NCBI GenBank assembly: GCA_003669055.1
Contig: RAYB01000038.1
Location: forward strand, 1-51,431
Origin: a bacterium 1XD21-70
GTDB taxonomy: Bacteria > Bacillota > Clostridia > Lachnospirales > Lachnospiraceae
Length of the DNA stretch: 51,431 nucleotides
Direction: 5' to 3'
Below are positions 32,816 to 40,426 of this stretch, piece by piece. The notes below the pieces were generated by a model that had not been told where the DNA came from, did not search any database, and saw nothing but the letters and a program-made list of their open reading frames with translations. Each line of letters begins with the position of its first letter. The first letter of the stretch is position 1. Both the position numbers and the translations under genes were made by a program.

Positions 32816-32883
32816 GACCGCCGGGGAGCGCGGCATCCTGCACGGCATGATAAGCCTGCAGGAAATGCCCGCCCCTGGCGGTC
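32816..32883 (-). terminator. Attenuator-like hairpin in the leader of the pseudo-receiver gene
   Basis: A long imperfect stem has outer arms around GACCGCC/GGCGGTC and inner arms CCTGCA/TGCAGG. On the minus strand it is followed by TTTTTGCG, about 35 bases before the start codon. It would terminate transcription ahead of the gene unless refolded. A second smaller hairpin (GACAG/CTGTC) lies about 40 bases further upstream. Confidence 0.6.
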
Positions 32884-33040
32884 CTGGTTCTGATGGAACT
32901 ATATGTAAAAAGACACGACAAAAGGACAGTATTATCCTGTCTGTCGTTAATTATCTCCCGCTGTGCCATGCCCTGTCAACCTCCTTCCGCAAAAAATTCC
33001 TATTTTTAAGATAGCGGAATTCTGGTAAAAAACAAGGCTT

Positions 33041-33075
33041 CTGGCAGGAACGTCAATTTTCTGGCAAGAACGTCA
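33041..33075 (+). promoter_or_regulatory. Direct repeat upstream of the LytTR operon, candidate binding site
   Basis: CTGGCAGGAACGTCA (33041-33055) and CTGGCAAGAACGTCA (33061-33075) are direct repeats spaced 20 bases apart and end 29 bases before the -35 box. LytTR regulators bind paired direct repeats spaced about two helical turns apart in this position, so autoregulation is likely. Confidence 0.65.
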
Positions 33076-33104
33076 GGGAATTTTTAAATGGGAGGCTGGC
33101 AGAT

Positions 33105-33133
33105 TTGAAACTTATCTTCTTTTGTGCTATACT
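33105..33133 (+). promoter_or_regulatory. Promoter of the LytTR/GHKL operon
   Basis: TTGAAA (33105-33110) and TATACT (33128-33133) are separated by 17 bases, a near-consensus promoter. It would start transcription near 33140, so the real start codon of the regulator must lie downstream of that point. Confidence 0.75.
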
Positions 33134-33159
33134 TAGATTGGATTTTTATACGAATTGAG

Positions 33160-33915
33160 GTGAAACCTATTTTAAAGATAGCTTTAGTGGATGATGAACA
33201 GGAATACCTGGACGGGATGGGAAAGCTCTGCAACAGTTTCGGCAGAAGCGCCGGATACCCTGTGGAGGCAGTCCCCTTCTGCAGCGCAGGGGATTTTCTT
33301 GAGGCGTTTAGCGGCGGCAGCTTTGACCTTGTGTTCATGGATATCTATATGGAAGGCATGGACGGGGTCGCCGCCGCACTGGAAATGCGTAAGTCTGACA
33401 GCGGCTGCCTCCTTGTGTTCCTGACCTCCAGCACAGATTTCATGCCGGACGCCTTCTCCTGCCACGCCTTTGAATATGTCACCAAGCCTTTTTCTGAAAA
33501 GCGCATCTTTGACATACTGGCGGATGCCGTGAAAGTGCTGCCGCAGGAACAGAAATACATAGAACTTGCCGCGGACAGGAAAACCGTGCGCGTGTTCCTG
33601 AGTGACATTGCTTCCGCAGCCACGGACGCACATTACATAATGGTCACACTTGCAGACGGCAGGGGGCTGCGGTGCCGCATGACCATGCCGGAATTCATGG
33701 AAAAAACAGGCGGCGACGCCCGCTTCATCCCCATCAATAAAGGTATTGCCGTGAATGCCGAATTCATCCTTGAATTTAAAAACGGATGCTGCGTCATGGA
33801 AAGCGGAGCCAGGTTCCCGGTCCGTGTGCGTGACAGTGCCAGGGTAGAGCAGATGGCAAGCGATTACCATTTTGAGAAAATACGCAGCAGACAGCGGCAC
33901 AGGAGGGGGGAATGA
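33160..33915 (+). CDS. LytTR-family response regulator, AgrA-like
   Basis: The N-terminal receiver domain has the acidic pair D11-D12, phosphoacceptor D61 in LVFMDIYMEG, and the conserved K in YVTKPFSEK. The C-terminal LytTR DNA-binding domain starts near residue 135 and includes the ARFIPINKGIAVN segment. The open frame reaches a GTG at 33124, but that codon lies before the predicted transcription start. I choose GTG 33160; an ATT at 33169 with GAGGTG upstream is an alternative. Its stop overlaps the kinase start by 4 bases (ATGA). Such pairs often answer peptide signals; no peptide gene was identified nearby. It probably controls itself and possibly the divergent SLH gene. Confidence 0.88.
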   Translation: MKPILKIALVDDEQEYLDGMGKLCNSFGRSAGYPVEAVPFCSAGDFLEAFSGGSFDLVFMDIYMEGMDGVAAALEMRKSDSGCLLVFLTSSTDFMPDAFSCHAFEYVTKPFSEKRIFDILADAVKVLPQEQKYIELAADRKTVRVFLSDIASAATDAHYIMVTLADGRGLRCRMTMPEFMEKTGGDARFIPINKGIAVNAEFILEFKNGCCVMESGARFPVRVRDSARVEQMASDYHFEKIRSRQRHRRGE

Positions 33916-35231
33916 ACATGGATATGCACAGGCTTCTGTCAGCGCTCCTGCAGCTGCTGGTCCTTATTCCAGGCGCGGTGTCCTGTTACCTTCCGGCAAA
34001 AGGACGGATGCGGTTTACGCCGTCAAAGACTGCCGCGCTGTGTGCCGCTGCCCTCATGCCCTGCGCTGCTGCCACAGCCCTGCTTTACGCACTGTTTTCC
34101 ATCCACATGAACTGGATGCTGTTCCCATCCCTGGCGCTGTTCTTTTTCCTGTACCGCCGCACGGTAGACCTGGACCTGCCCCGCTCCCTCGCTATTTATG
34201 TGGGGGTCTGCGCCATAGAATCCTTCCCGGCACAGTTTGCCTGTTCCTTCGATGCTTTCCTCCATCCTGCATCGGGCGCGGCAGACCTTTCCCCGGAAGC
34301 CGCGCTTTTCCAGCTCATGATCTCCCTCCTGCTGCTTGCCGCTTTCTTCCGGCCGGTCACACGGCATTTCACATGGACGGTGGACCGGATTGGCTTCCCA
34401 AAAATCTGGTATTCCACGGTTGTGATTTCCGCTGTTTCACTGATCATGAACGTGATTGCCATCCCCCAGTCCTATGCCACCCTCCACACCGGACGCATGT
34501 ACTGGATCTTCCCTGTGGCTGAGGCAGGCGCGCTCGCAGTCCTTACAGGGTTCTATATCCTGTTCTACCGCGGTGCGGCGCTCATACTGGAACAGGCAGA
34601 ATTAAAGGAACGCTTCCAGCTGCTTGAGATGCAGTCCCGCCAGTACCATGTGCTGTTAGAACACGTCCGGCAGACTGCGAAGCTCCGCCATGATTTCCGC
34701 CATTCCCTGCGACTGATTGCCTCCCTTGCCGAGCAGGGCGATAACGGCAGCATCCGGGCGCACGTAGCGGAATATGAAACCATACTTGACCGGCACGCCA
34801 TTGCAAATTACTGTAAGAACGCGACACTGAACGCCCTTTTCGGCCATTACCATGAGATAGCCACAGCATCTGGCATCCGGACGGACTGGAGCATCGAACT
34901 TCCAGAGCCGTTCCCCTTTTTGGAGCTTGACATGACGGGGCTGTTCGGAAACCTGATGGACAACGCCATCGCCGGATGCCTGACCGTACCGGAAGCCTCC
35001 CGGTATTTCTGCCTGACCACACAGATCCGCCACGGCAGGCTGTATGTCGTTTCCACCAACAGCTTTGACGGGAAAGTCAGGAAAGGGAAGGACGGCTACC
35101 TTTCCACAAAGCGCAACGGAAACGGAATCGGGCTTGCTGCCATCGCTGCCACAGCGGAAAAGTATGGTGGCTCAGCAAAAGCCTCCAACAGCGGCACGGA
35201 ATTTTTTGTGGACATTGTGTTGAAGATATAG
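33912..35231 (+). CDS. GHKL-type sensor histidine kinase, AgrC-like
   Basis: This 439-residue membrane kinase has six or seven N-terminal transmembrane helices (to about residue 220), as in AgrC/ComD peptide receptors. The phosphoacceptor histidine lies in KLRHDFRHSLRLIASL (about residue 255). The ATP-binding domain has GLFGNLMDNAIAGC (N box) and NGNGIGLAAIAATAEKYGG (G box), of the HATPase_c_5 type. Its ATG overlaps the response regulator stop. A second ATG two codons later is also possible. It should phosphorylate the LytTR regulator. No AgrB or AgrD homologue is evident, so the ligand is unknown. Confidence 0.88.
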   Translation: MNMDMHRLLSALLQLLVLIPGAVSCYLPAKGRMRFTPSKTAALCAAALMPCAAATALLYALFSIHMNWMLFPSLALFFFLYRRTVDLDLPRSLAIYVGVCAIESFPAQFACSFDAFLHPASGAADLSPEAALFQLMISLLLLAAFFRPVTRHFTWTVDRIGFPKIWYSTVVISAVSLIMNVIAIPQSYATLHTGRMYWIFPVAEAGALAVLTGFYILFYRGAALILEQAELKERFQLLEMQSRQYHVLLEHVRQTAKLRHDFRHSLRLIASLAEQGDNGSIRAHVAEYETILDRHAIANYCKNATLNALFGHYHEIATASGIRTDWSIELPEPFPFLELDMTGLFGNLMDNAIAGCLTVPEASRYFCLTTQIRHGRLYVVSTNSFDGKVRKGKDGYLSTKRNGNGIGLAAIAATAEKYGGSAKASNSGTEFFVDIVLKI

Positions 35232-35309
35232 GGGAGGGTGCAAATGAACACGGGGGTTCACTTTTTCTGGACACATCTGATAGACACCCCAAGCCTCCAA
35301 AGTGCGTGG

Positions 35310-35448
35310 GTTGTCCCAGAGTGCGGGACAACGTGGCAAGCAATGCCCCAGGATAGCCATCCGGCTCCTGGCGCTGCTTGTTGGGGATTCCCCAAGCCCC
35401 TTTTGAACACAGAATTTCATTCTGTGGCTGCGCGTTCCTTCGGAACGC
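35310..35448 (+). other. Series of small hairpins after the kinase gene
   Basis: The hairpins are GTTGTCCC/GGGACAAC (35310-35332), TTGGGG/CCCCAA (35381-35395), CACAGAAT/ATTCTGTG (35408-35426) and a terminator (35432-35448). They follow each other between the kinase and the convergent relaxase. A plus-strand frame from ATG 35244, behind GGAGGG, could encode 75 residues, but it covers all the hairpins and resembles no family. I do not call it a gene. Confidence 0.55.
35432..35448 (+). terminator. Terminator of the LytTR/GHKL operon
   Basis: The stem GCGTTC/AACGC closes with the very stable C-TTCG-G tetraloop and is followed by TTTT. It lies about 200 bases past the kinase stop. Confidence 0.7.
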
Positions 35449-35494
35449 TTTTCACCTGCCTGCGGCGGTGAGAAAATACGAAAAAACGGGCGCG

Positions 35495-36913
35495 TCAGCG
35501 GTCTTGTCCCTGTTCTTTTTTCCCTTCATTTTGGTGTTCTTCCCCGTATCCCATCAGCCGGTCCACATTGGCTTTTGCGGTCAGCAGTTCCCGCATTTCC
35601 TCGCGGGATTGCCGGTACTCGGCATAGTCTTTTTTCTTTCCTTCCAACAGCTGGGCATACTCGGCCTGCAAGCTCTTGACGGTGGGCAGCTTCTTGATAC
35701 CCAAATCGTCAAATGCCTGCTTTGCCGCCTTGTGGAGCAGAATATCCGCTTCATGTTCCGCTAAAAATTTCTTGGAATATCCCGCCTTGCGGTAGGCCGC
35801 ATAGACCTCGCGGGTTTTCACATAATTGATGATGTGGGTCCGCAATACGGCTATCTCCGCCATGCGGGTTTCCGCCGCCTTGATCTGGGCCGACAGTTCA
35901 TTGTGGCGGGTGGTAGCAGCAGCCGCTTTTTCTTCCAAGACTGCGTATTCCAGCAGGCCATGCTCGGTGAGATAGTTCATCGTCTGCGCCATCTGTTTGA
36001 GGTTAAATACCTTTGCCCAGCGCGCATAGCCAGCGCCTTTTCCGGCCTGCAATTTTGCCTGAATATCCACCAGAAGATTGACCTTCGGAGTGGGAGTTGA
36101 AACTGCGTCCTTTCTACGGGGCGTATGCTGCTTTTCTCCGGCAAGGACCGCCCGTATTTCATCTTCGCTGTACCCTTGTCCCAGCTTTCCATCCATGCGG
36201 GCAACATTCTTCCAGCCGGGGGCTTTGAGCCGGATTGCCTGTCCCCGGCGCGACACTTCACAGCCCATTTCCGCAAGCAGCTTTAACAGCCCGTCAAAGT
36301 CTGCCGGTTTCTGTTCCAATGCCTGGTCAATCATCATACGGAGCTGCTCCCGGTGGGAGGGCTTTGCCCGGTCCCCCAGCCACTTGTTATAGCTTTTTCC
36401 ATGCGGTTTTGGGTCCTCTACAATGGAATAGCCGTTCTCAACGCAGATGGTATCATTCAGCCGCCGGACCGCGCGGGTGCTGCCCCAGAAGTTTCGGAAT
36501 TTCCGGTCACAGTTCAGATTGACCGCGTTCCAGATGATGTGATTATGGATATGTGATTTGTCGATATGGGTGCAGACCACAAAGGCGTGATTTCCCTTGG
36601 TGAACCGCTTTGCAAACTCCACGCCCAGCCGGTTGGCTTCTTCCGGGGTAATCTCGCCGGGGACAAAGGACTGCCGGACATGGTAGGCAAGTACATCGTC
36701 CGCGCCGCGTACCCGTCCAGTGGTGGAAATGTACTCCCGTTTTGACAGCAGAAACTCGGCATCGGCTACCCGGCTGTCACACGCAAAGCCGGTGACGAGC
36801 CTGCCATTGTCTGTCTTTTGTGGGTTGGCTACATAGTCGATAATGTCACTGACCGCTTGGCTTTCGGTGCGGCCCTTGCCGATGTGCAGCGGCATGATGC
36901 GTGTGGTTGCCAT
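35495..36913 (-). CDS. MobP-type relaxase
   Basis: This 472-residue relaxase/mobilization nuclease nicks the element at oriT and stays bound to the strand during transfer. The metal-binding histidine motif is H116-I-D-K-S-H121-I-H123-N-H, as in MOBP relaxases. The N-terminal relaxase domain covers about residues 1-200. A Lys/Glu-rich helical C-terminus has coiled-coil character (about residues 330-460). The gene appears complete, unlike most transfer genes here. MobC is encoded upstream on the same strand, now separated from it by cargo (AbiE, YhcG). Its integrity supports mobilization of the element in trans. Confidence 0.9.
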   Translation of the reverse strand: MATTRIMPLHIGKGRTESQAVSDIIDYVANPQKTDNGRLVTGFACDSRVADAEFLLSKREYISTTGRVRGADDVLAYHVRQSFVPGEITPEEANRLGVEFAKRFTKGNHAFVVCTHIDKSHIHNHIIWNAVNLNCDRKFRNFWGSTRAVRRLNDTICVENGYSIVEDPKPHGKSYNKWLGDRAKPSHREQLRMMIDQALEQKPADFDGLLKLLAEMGCEVSRRGQAIRLKAPGWKNVARMDGKLGQGYSEDEIRAVLAGEKQHTPRRKDAVSTPTPKVNLLVDIQAKLQAGKGAGYARWAKVFNLKQMAQTMNYLTEHGLLEYAVLEEKAAAATTRHNELSAQIKAAETRMAEIAVLRTHIINYVKTREVYAAYRKAGYSKKFLAEHEADILLHKAAKQAFDDLGIKKLPTVKSLQAEYAQLLEGKKKDYAEYRQSREEMRELLTAKANVDRLMGYGEEHQNEGKKEQGQDR

Positions 36914-36967
36914 GATGGAATCCTCCCTTCATAACAAAACGGCCTGCATACGCAGACCGCTTGTTTT

Positions 36968-37177
36968 TTATTCACTATTTTTATATCGGATTACCGGAAT
37001 TTGTTTGACCTTTTTTCCAATGTTCCGGCGTTCTAACGCAAAGGCCATATCGCTGGTGCGCTCAAAAAATCCGATGTCCTTTTTCCAGCTTATCCCGCAT
37101 TTACAATGCTGCAAGCCGATAAACTGCTGTTTCATTTTTTTGCCGCAGCCGGGGCAGACTTTATTACTGGTTCCCAT
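36968..37177 (-). CDS. Small zinc-ribbon protein, 69 residues
   Basis: The sequence has CPGCGKK near the N-terminus and HCKCG about 20 residues later, a four-ligand zinc ribbon. A basic helical end follows (ERRNIGKKVKQI). Its start overlaps the last codons of the YhcG nuclease by 14 bases, so it was probably translated together with that gene. I do not recognise a specific family. Zinc ribbons of this size commonly bind nucleic acid or act as accessory subunits. It has no visible lesion. Confidence 0.6.
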   Translation of the reverse strand: MGTSNKVCPGCGKKMKQQFIGLQHCKCGISWKKDIGFFERTSDMAFALERRNIGKKVKQIPVIRYKNSE

Positions 37178-38193
37178 CTGATTCTTCCAGCTTATAAAAG
37201 CTGTCCAGGTTCAGCTCCCGTTTCAATTCTTCTTCTGATGGCAAATAAGTAAAATACTTAGACGCAAATATTTGATGATTATCTTCCGGCAGCGTATATT
37301 TTACAATGGAATCCCCTTTGTCCGCACAAAGAACAATACCAATCGGCTGTGAATCCCCCTCATTCATCATTTCACGGGTATAATAGTTCACATACATCTG
37401 CATTTGTCCTAAATCCTGATGGGTCAGCTTGCCCATTTTCAAATCTATGAGGACAAAGCATTTCAGAATATAGTTATAAAAAATCGATGAAAAAGTCCTG
37501 CCCATCCAGTGTAAACCGCTTTTGGCGCGCCACAAATGAAAAACCGCGTCCAAGCTCTAAAAGGAAGTGCTGAAGATGGTCGATCAAGGCTTGCTCCAAT
37601 TCGCCCTCATACACATGGGTGTCCGGTTGAATCTGCAAAAACTCCATCACATAGGGGTCCTTGACGATCTTTTCATATTCCGGTTTTGGCTCGGTAGTCT
37701 GGATTTCTTTTGCTACAAGCGATTTATCCTGACTGGCTAAAATACGTTGATAGTACATTGTATTGATCTGCCGTTCCAGCTGCCGGACACTCCACGCGGA
37801 CTTTACACATTCTTCCGCATAGAAAGTCCTTGCCTGCTCGTCTGGCACACGCATCAAAAGCCGGTAGTGGGACCAGCTCAATTCGCTCCACAGTGTGGAG
37901 CGAATTGGAAAGGTGCAGTAAAATTGCCGCATATTGCGTAATCCCTGAACACTAAAACCCTTTCCAAATTCAGCAGTCAGCTGTTCAGACAAATATTGCA
38001 GCAGCTTCTTTCCATACTCGGCCCGGTCATTTTCCCCACACGCTTTATAAATTTGTTCGCCTATTTCCCAATAGGTGATTACCATAGTGGAATTTACCGC
38101 CGCGCTTAAACGGTGCTGCGCGGAAACAATCGAATTGCGGATAGAATGATAGGTCTGTGCCGCATTTTGGTTAATCTGCAAATCGTGATTCAA
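37164..38193 (-). pseudogene. YhcG/DUF1016-family PD-(D/E)XK nuclease, frameshifted
   Basis: The N-terminal frame (37474-38193, 239 residues) has the DUF1016 N domain (STMVITYWEIGEQIYKACGE and LRNMRQFYCTFP) and continues to FTLDGQDFFIDFL, then a stop. A second frame continues exactly where the family does, with FYNYILKCFVLIDLK (the D..LK nuclease core), HQDLGQMQMYVNYY and KYTLPEDNHQIFASKY, to the stop at 37164. The break lies at a run of six A on the plus strand (37478-37483), and a +1 shift restores the frame. Either the gene is dead or the base count of this run is wrong. YhcG proteins are DNA-cleaving accessory or defence-type nucleases. Confidence 0.82.
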
Positions 38194-38415
38194 TTTTGCT
38201 CCCTCCTTGCCTATGGACGATTATACCACGAAACCACCAAAAAACAAATGCCCCAAATATCTTGCTGTCTTTTTCATAAAAGCTGCGCTTGTTCTCATTG
38301 GAGATCGTCAAAAGCCCGCAGTAATGGGACTATGACAATTTAACAGACGGTGTCTGGCATTTTCATAAACCGGACAGAACGCCCTCATAACTGATGGGGA
38401 ACATCCCCCATTAAC

Positions 38416-38508
38416 TTACCTCATTATTGTTTCAGATATTTTACCCGAAAACTTTTCATTTGATTTACACTCGCCGCAGATTTTACAGTAATACCCGCGC
38501 TTTTTCAT
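38416..38508 (-). CDS. Very small cysteine-containing protein coupled to AbiEii
   Basis: Thirty residues, MKKRGYYCKICGECKSNEKF plus ten more, with a C-x2-C-x2-C pattern. The ATG overlaps the AbiEii stop by 4 bases (ATGA), which argues for coupled translation. It resembles the first half of small zinc-ribbon proteins common on Firmicute mobile elements, which normally have two more cysteines. Here those are replaced by an unrelated end (KISETIMR), so it is probably a truncated relic. No function is assigned. Confidence 0.45.
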   Translation of the reverse strand: MKKRGYYCKICGECKSNEKFSGKISETIMR

Positions 38509-39359
38509 TCCGCCTCACCGTCCTCTGTCAGAGCATACAAACGGTGGACCGCACCCATAACGGTGTTCCATTCCAGATCAGCCGCATAGGAAAATTTCTT
38601 GCGATAAGCGGACCAAAGCGCCTGCATCGCATGGCTGTTTTCTACTTCGGAAAACACTTCCTTCGCCTCTTTCAAATGCCCCTCCGTCCCACGCTTGCGG
38701 GCAGTAGCAAGGAGCGCGTGGCGGAGAATATCGGAATCCAGCGTTTTTCTGTGAAGCTGTTCCAAAATGTAGAGGTCATAAAAATCCCTCATGCGGGTGT
38801 TTGTTATGGTCCGGGCAATCATTGTTTCCAGCTTTTCCGCAAGTACGGTTTCCAGATTGTACGCCCAAATATCAATGGAGCGTTCCTCCAGCATAAGCCG
38901 GAAGCTGTACCGGACTGCCCTTGGCGTAATCACATCCCCGGTAGAAATATCAATTTTCAGCGGCGTCACCACTCCGTCAAAAACAGTGGCCATGCTGACC
39001 CGAATCCCCGGATACTCGGCCTCGTCCATGATTTCCGAAATGCTTTTCACCTGGAACTCCACTCCGTCCTCAATGGGGACTGCTATGATGGAGGACATCA
39101 GATTTTCAATGTCCTCCACATTCACGCTGGCTCCTCTGACGGTTGCGTCTAAATCCATTGTAGACCGGGCATCCAACCCTACCATTGCGGCAACCAGCAT
39201 CCCGCCTTTCAAAATAAAGTTATCCCGATACTCAGAAAGGGAAATGCGTTCCAGAAAACGCTCCATCATATAGTTCCGCATCAAAATCTGTGCGTCCGCC
39301 GATTTCTCCTTTGCGAGATTGCGGATCAAATCTTTCAGCTGCCTTGCTGTCTTTATCAT
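38505..39359 (-). CDS. abiEii: AbiEii/AbiGii-type nucleotidyltransferase toxin
   Basis: This 284-residue toxin is the second gene of a type IV toxin-antitoxin and abortive-infection system. The polymerase-beta-like motif is visible: K-G-G at residues 51-53, then the catalytic D69-L-D71 in RSTMDLDATVRG, and KIDISTGDVITP supplying the third acidic residue. Family members transfer nucleotides and stop growth during phage infection. Length is typical of the short AbiEii type. Its ATG overlaps the antitoxin stop by 4 bases. It is cargo placed between mobC and the relaxase, which would help maintain the element. Confidence 0.9.
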   Translation of the reverse strand: MIKTARQLKDLIRNLAKEKSADAQILMRNYMMERFLERISLSEYRDNFILKGGMLVAAMVGLDARSTMDLDATVRGASVNVEDIENLMSSIIAVPIEDGVEFQVKSISEIMDEAEYPGIRVSMATVFDGVVTPLKIDISTGDVITPRAVRYSFRLMLEERSIDIWAYNLETVLAEKLETMIARTITNTRMRDFYDLYILEQLHRKTLDSDILRHALLATARKRGTEGHLKEAKEVFSEVENSHAMQALWSAYRKKFSYAADLEWNTVMGAVHRLYALTEDGEAE

Positions 39360-39949
39360 AATAGCACCTCCAAATACTGCCGCAAAATTTTTTCAACCCG
39401 GAACAGCCCTGCATACTGCATCAGCCTCCGCAGGTTTTTCTCTTTCCTGCGGGCGTACATTTTGAGCGCCCCTTGAAATGTCTGCATCTCAATGCTGCTC
39501 CGGCAGCGAAGCAGGTCGCAGATGGTCCGCTCCATATCATAAGCCGGAACCGTATGCCCGAAAGGGGTTTGAGCCGTACTCTTTCCGACGTCATGTAGCT
39601 CCGGTTTTATGGTGTAGACCAAAATCCCGTCCGCTTTCAATCTGGTCGTGCTGTATCCCCGTCTGACGGTAATGGAATAGGGGGAAGGCTCCCGGTCGGT
39701 CAGATCATGGAAAAACAGCGCCGTTTCATGAGAAAAAATCCCCTGGCTGCATCGTAAATGGAGCAGGTACATCCCATCGACCCAGGCATCCGGCGATACA
39801 TAAACCCCATGTGCCGCCTGTTCCAATTCTTTTTCCTTCACATAGTTGTAAAAAACGGATTTTGGAATTCCCCGTTTCACCACCTCTGATGTTTGGAGCA
39901 TACCGTGTTGTCCCTCTAAAATCGTGTCCAGCTGTTCAAACTGTGTCAT
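39356..39949 (-). CDS. abiEi: AbiEi-type antitoxin (type IV)
   Basis: This protein of about 197 residues starts at MTQFEQLDTILEGQHGMLQT. The open frame runs to 40072, but that part would overlap the operator and promoter; the ATG at 39949 has GTGAGGG upstream. The N-terminal winged helix covers SEVVKRGIPKSVFYNYVKEK, then GVYVSPDAWVDGMYLLHLR. The C-terminal domain includes YDMERTICDLLRCR, a family hallmark. AbiEi proteins neutralise AbiEii without stable binding and repress their own promoter. A perfect inverted repeat lies over the promoter just upstream. Confidence 0.9.
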   Translation of the reverse strand: MTQFEQLDTILEGQHGMLQTSEVVKRGIPKSVFYNYVKEKELEQAAHGVYVSPDAWVDGMYLLHLRCSQGIFSHETALFFHDLTDREPSPYSITVRRGYSTTRLKADGILVYTIKPELHDVGKSTAQTPFGHTVPAYDMERTICDLLRCRSSIEMQTFQGALKMYARRKEKNLRRLMQYAGLFRVEKILRQYLEVLL

Positions 39950-39958
39950 GCCCTCACT

Positions 39959-40000
39959 TCCTTTCGTGCTACTATTATACATGATTGTAGCACGAAAGGA
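39959..40000 (-). promoter_or_regulatory. abiE promoter with perfect inverted-repeat operator
   Basis: The arms TCCTTTCGTGCTAC (39959-39972) and its complement (39987-40000) are 14 bases each and separated by 14 bases. A minus-strand TATAAT (39974-39979) lies between them. Known AbiEi repressors bind paired inverted repeats at this position, so negative autoregulation is expected. Confidence 0.8.
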
Positions 40001-40081
40001 AATAGCGTCAAAAAGAAAAAGCGGAGGAAGGCGCGGCGAAGAACGCCGTTCCTCCCTCCGCAGATGGGGCAAGCTGTCCGG

Positions 40082-40426
40082 TCAGGAGAGCTTGGAAAGC
40101 AGGGTCAGTATCTTCTGCACACCGTCCCAAAGCTGTTCCTGCCGCTGGGATATATCCTCCAGGTCAGCGTCATAAACCCGCCCGGTTTCATGCACTTTGC
40201 GGGTCAGCTGGTTTAAGTTGTTGCTGAAATAGCGCATCAGGGACACCAGCTCCTTCAGCTCCGGCAAATCCAGCTTTACCACATAGCCGTCCAGCGCCAT
40301 TTTCCGCAGATAGGCTTCCCGGTTGACGGTTCCAAGCTGGGACATTTTCTGCTCGATCAGAGCAAGCTCCTCCGGTGAAACCCGGAAATTCACCTGCACC
40401 TCCCGTTTCCGCTTTGCCGCGCTCAT
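40082..40426 (-). CDS. MobC-like relaxosome accessory protein
   Basis: This 114-residue protein has a ribbon-helix-helix N-terminus (VQVNFRVSPEELALIEQKMS-like), then AYLRKMALDGYVV and a helical C-terminus with FSNNLNQLTRKVHETG, the standard MobC pattern. It binds oriT and helps the relaxase nick. It follows the DUF3849 gene with a 4-base overlap. In intact elements the relaxase gene follows directly, but here the AbiE and YhcG cargo separates them. oriT probably lies near this gene, though I could not identify its nick site. Confidence 0.85.
   Translation of the reverse strand: MSAAKRKREVQVNFRVSPEELALIEQKMSQLGTVNREAYLRKMALDGYVVKLDLPELKELVSLMRYFSNNLNQLTRKVHETGRVYDADLEDISQRQEQLWDGVQKILTLLSKLS

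Noticed and set aside
35244-35471. Possible 75-residue gene, or AgrD-like signal peptide, after the kinase
   Set aside because: It has a good GGAGGG before the ATG, but it covers four hairpins and a terminator and has no AgrD features.
37474-37490. Programmed -1 frameshift at the T-TTT-TTA site of the YhcG gene
   Set aside because: The family sequence resumes in the +1 frame, while a -1 shift leads to a stop within five codons.
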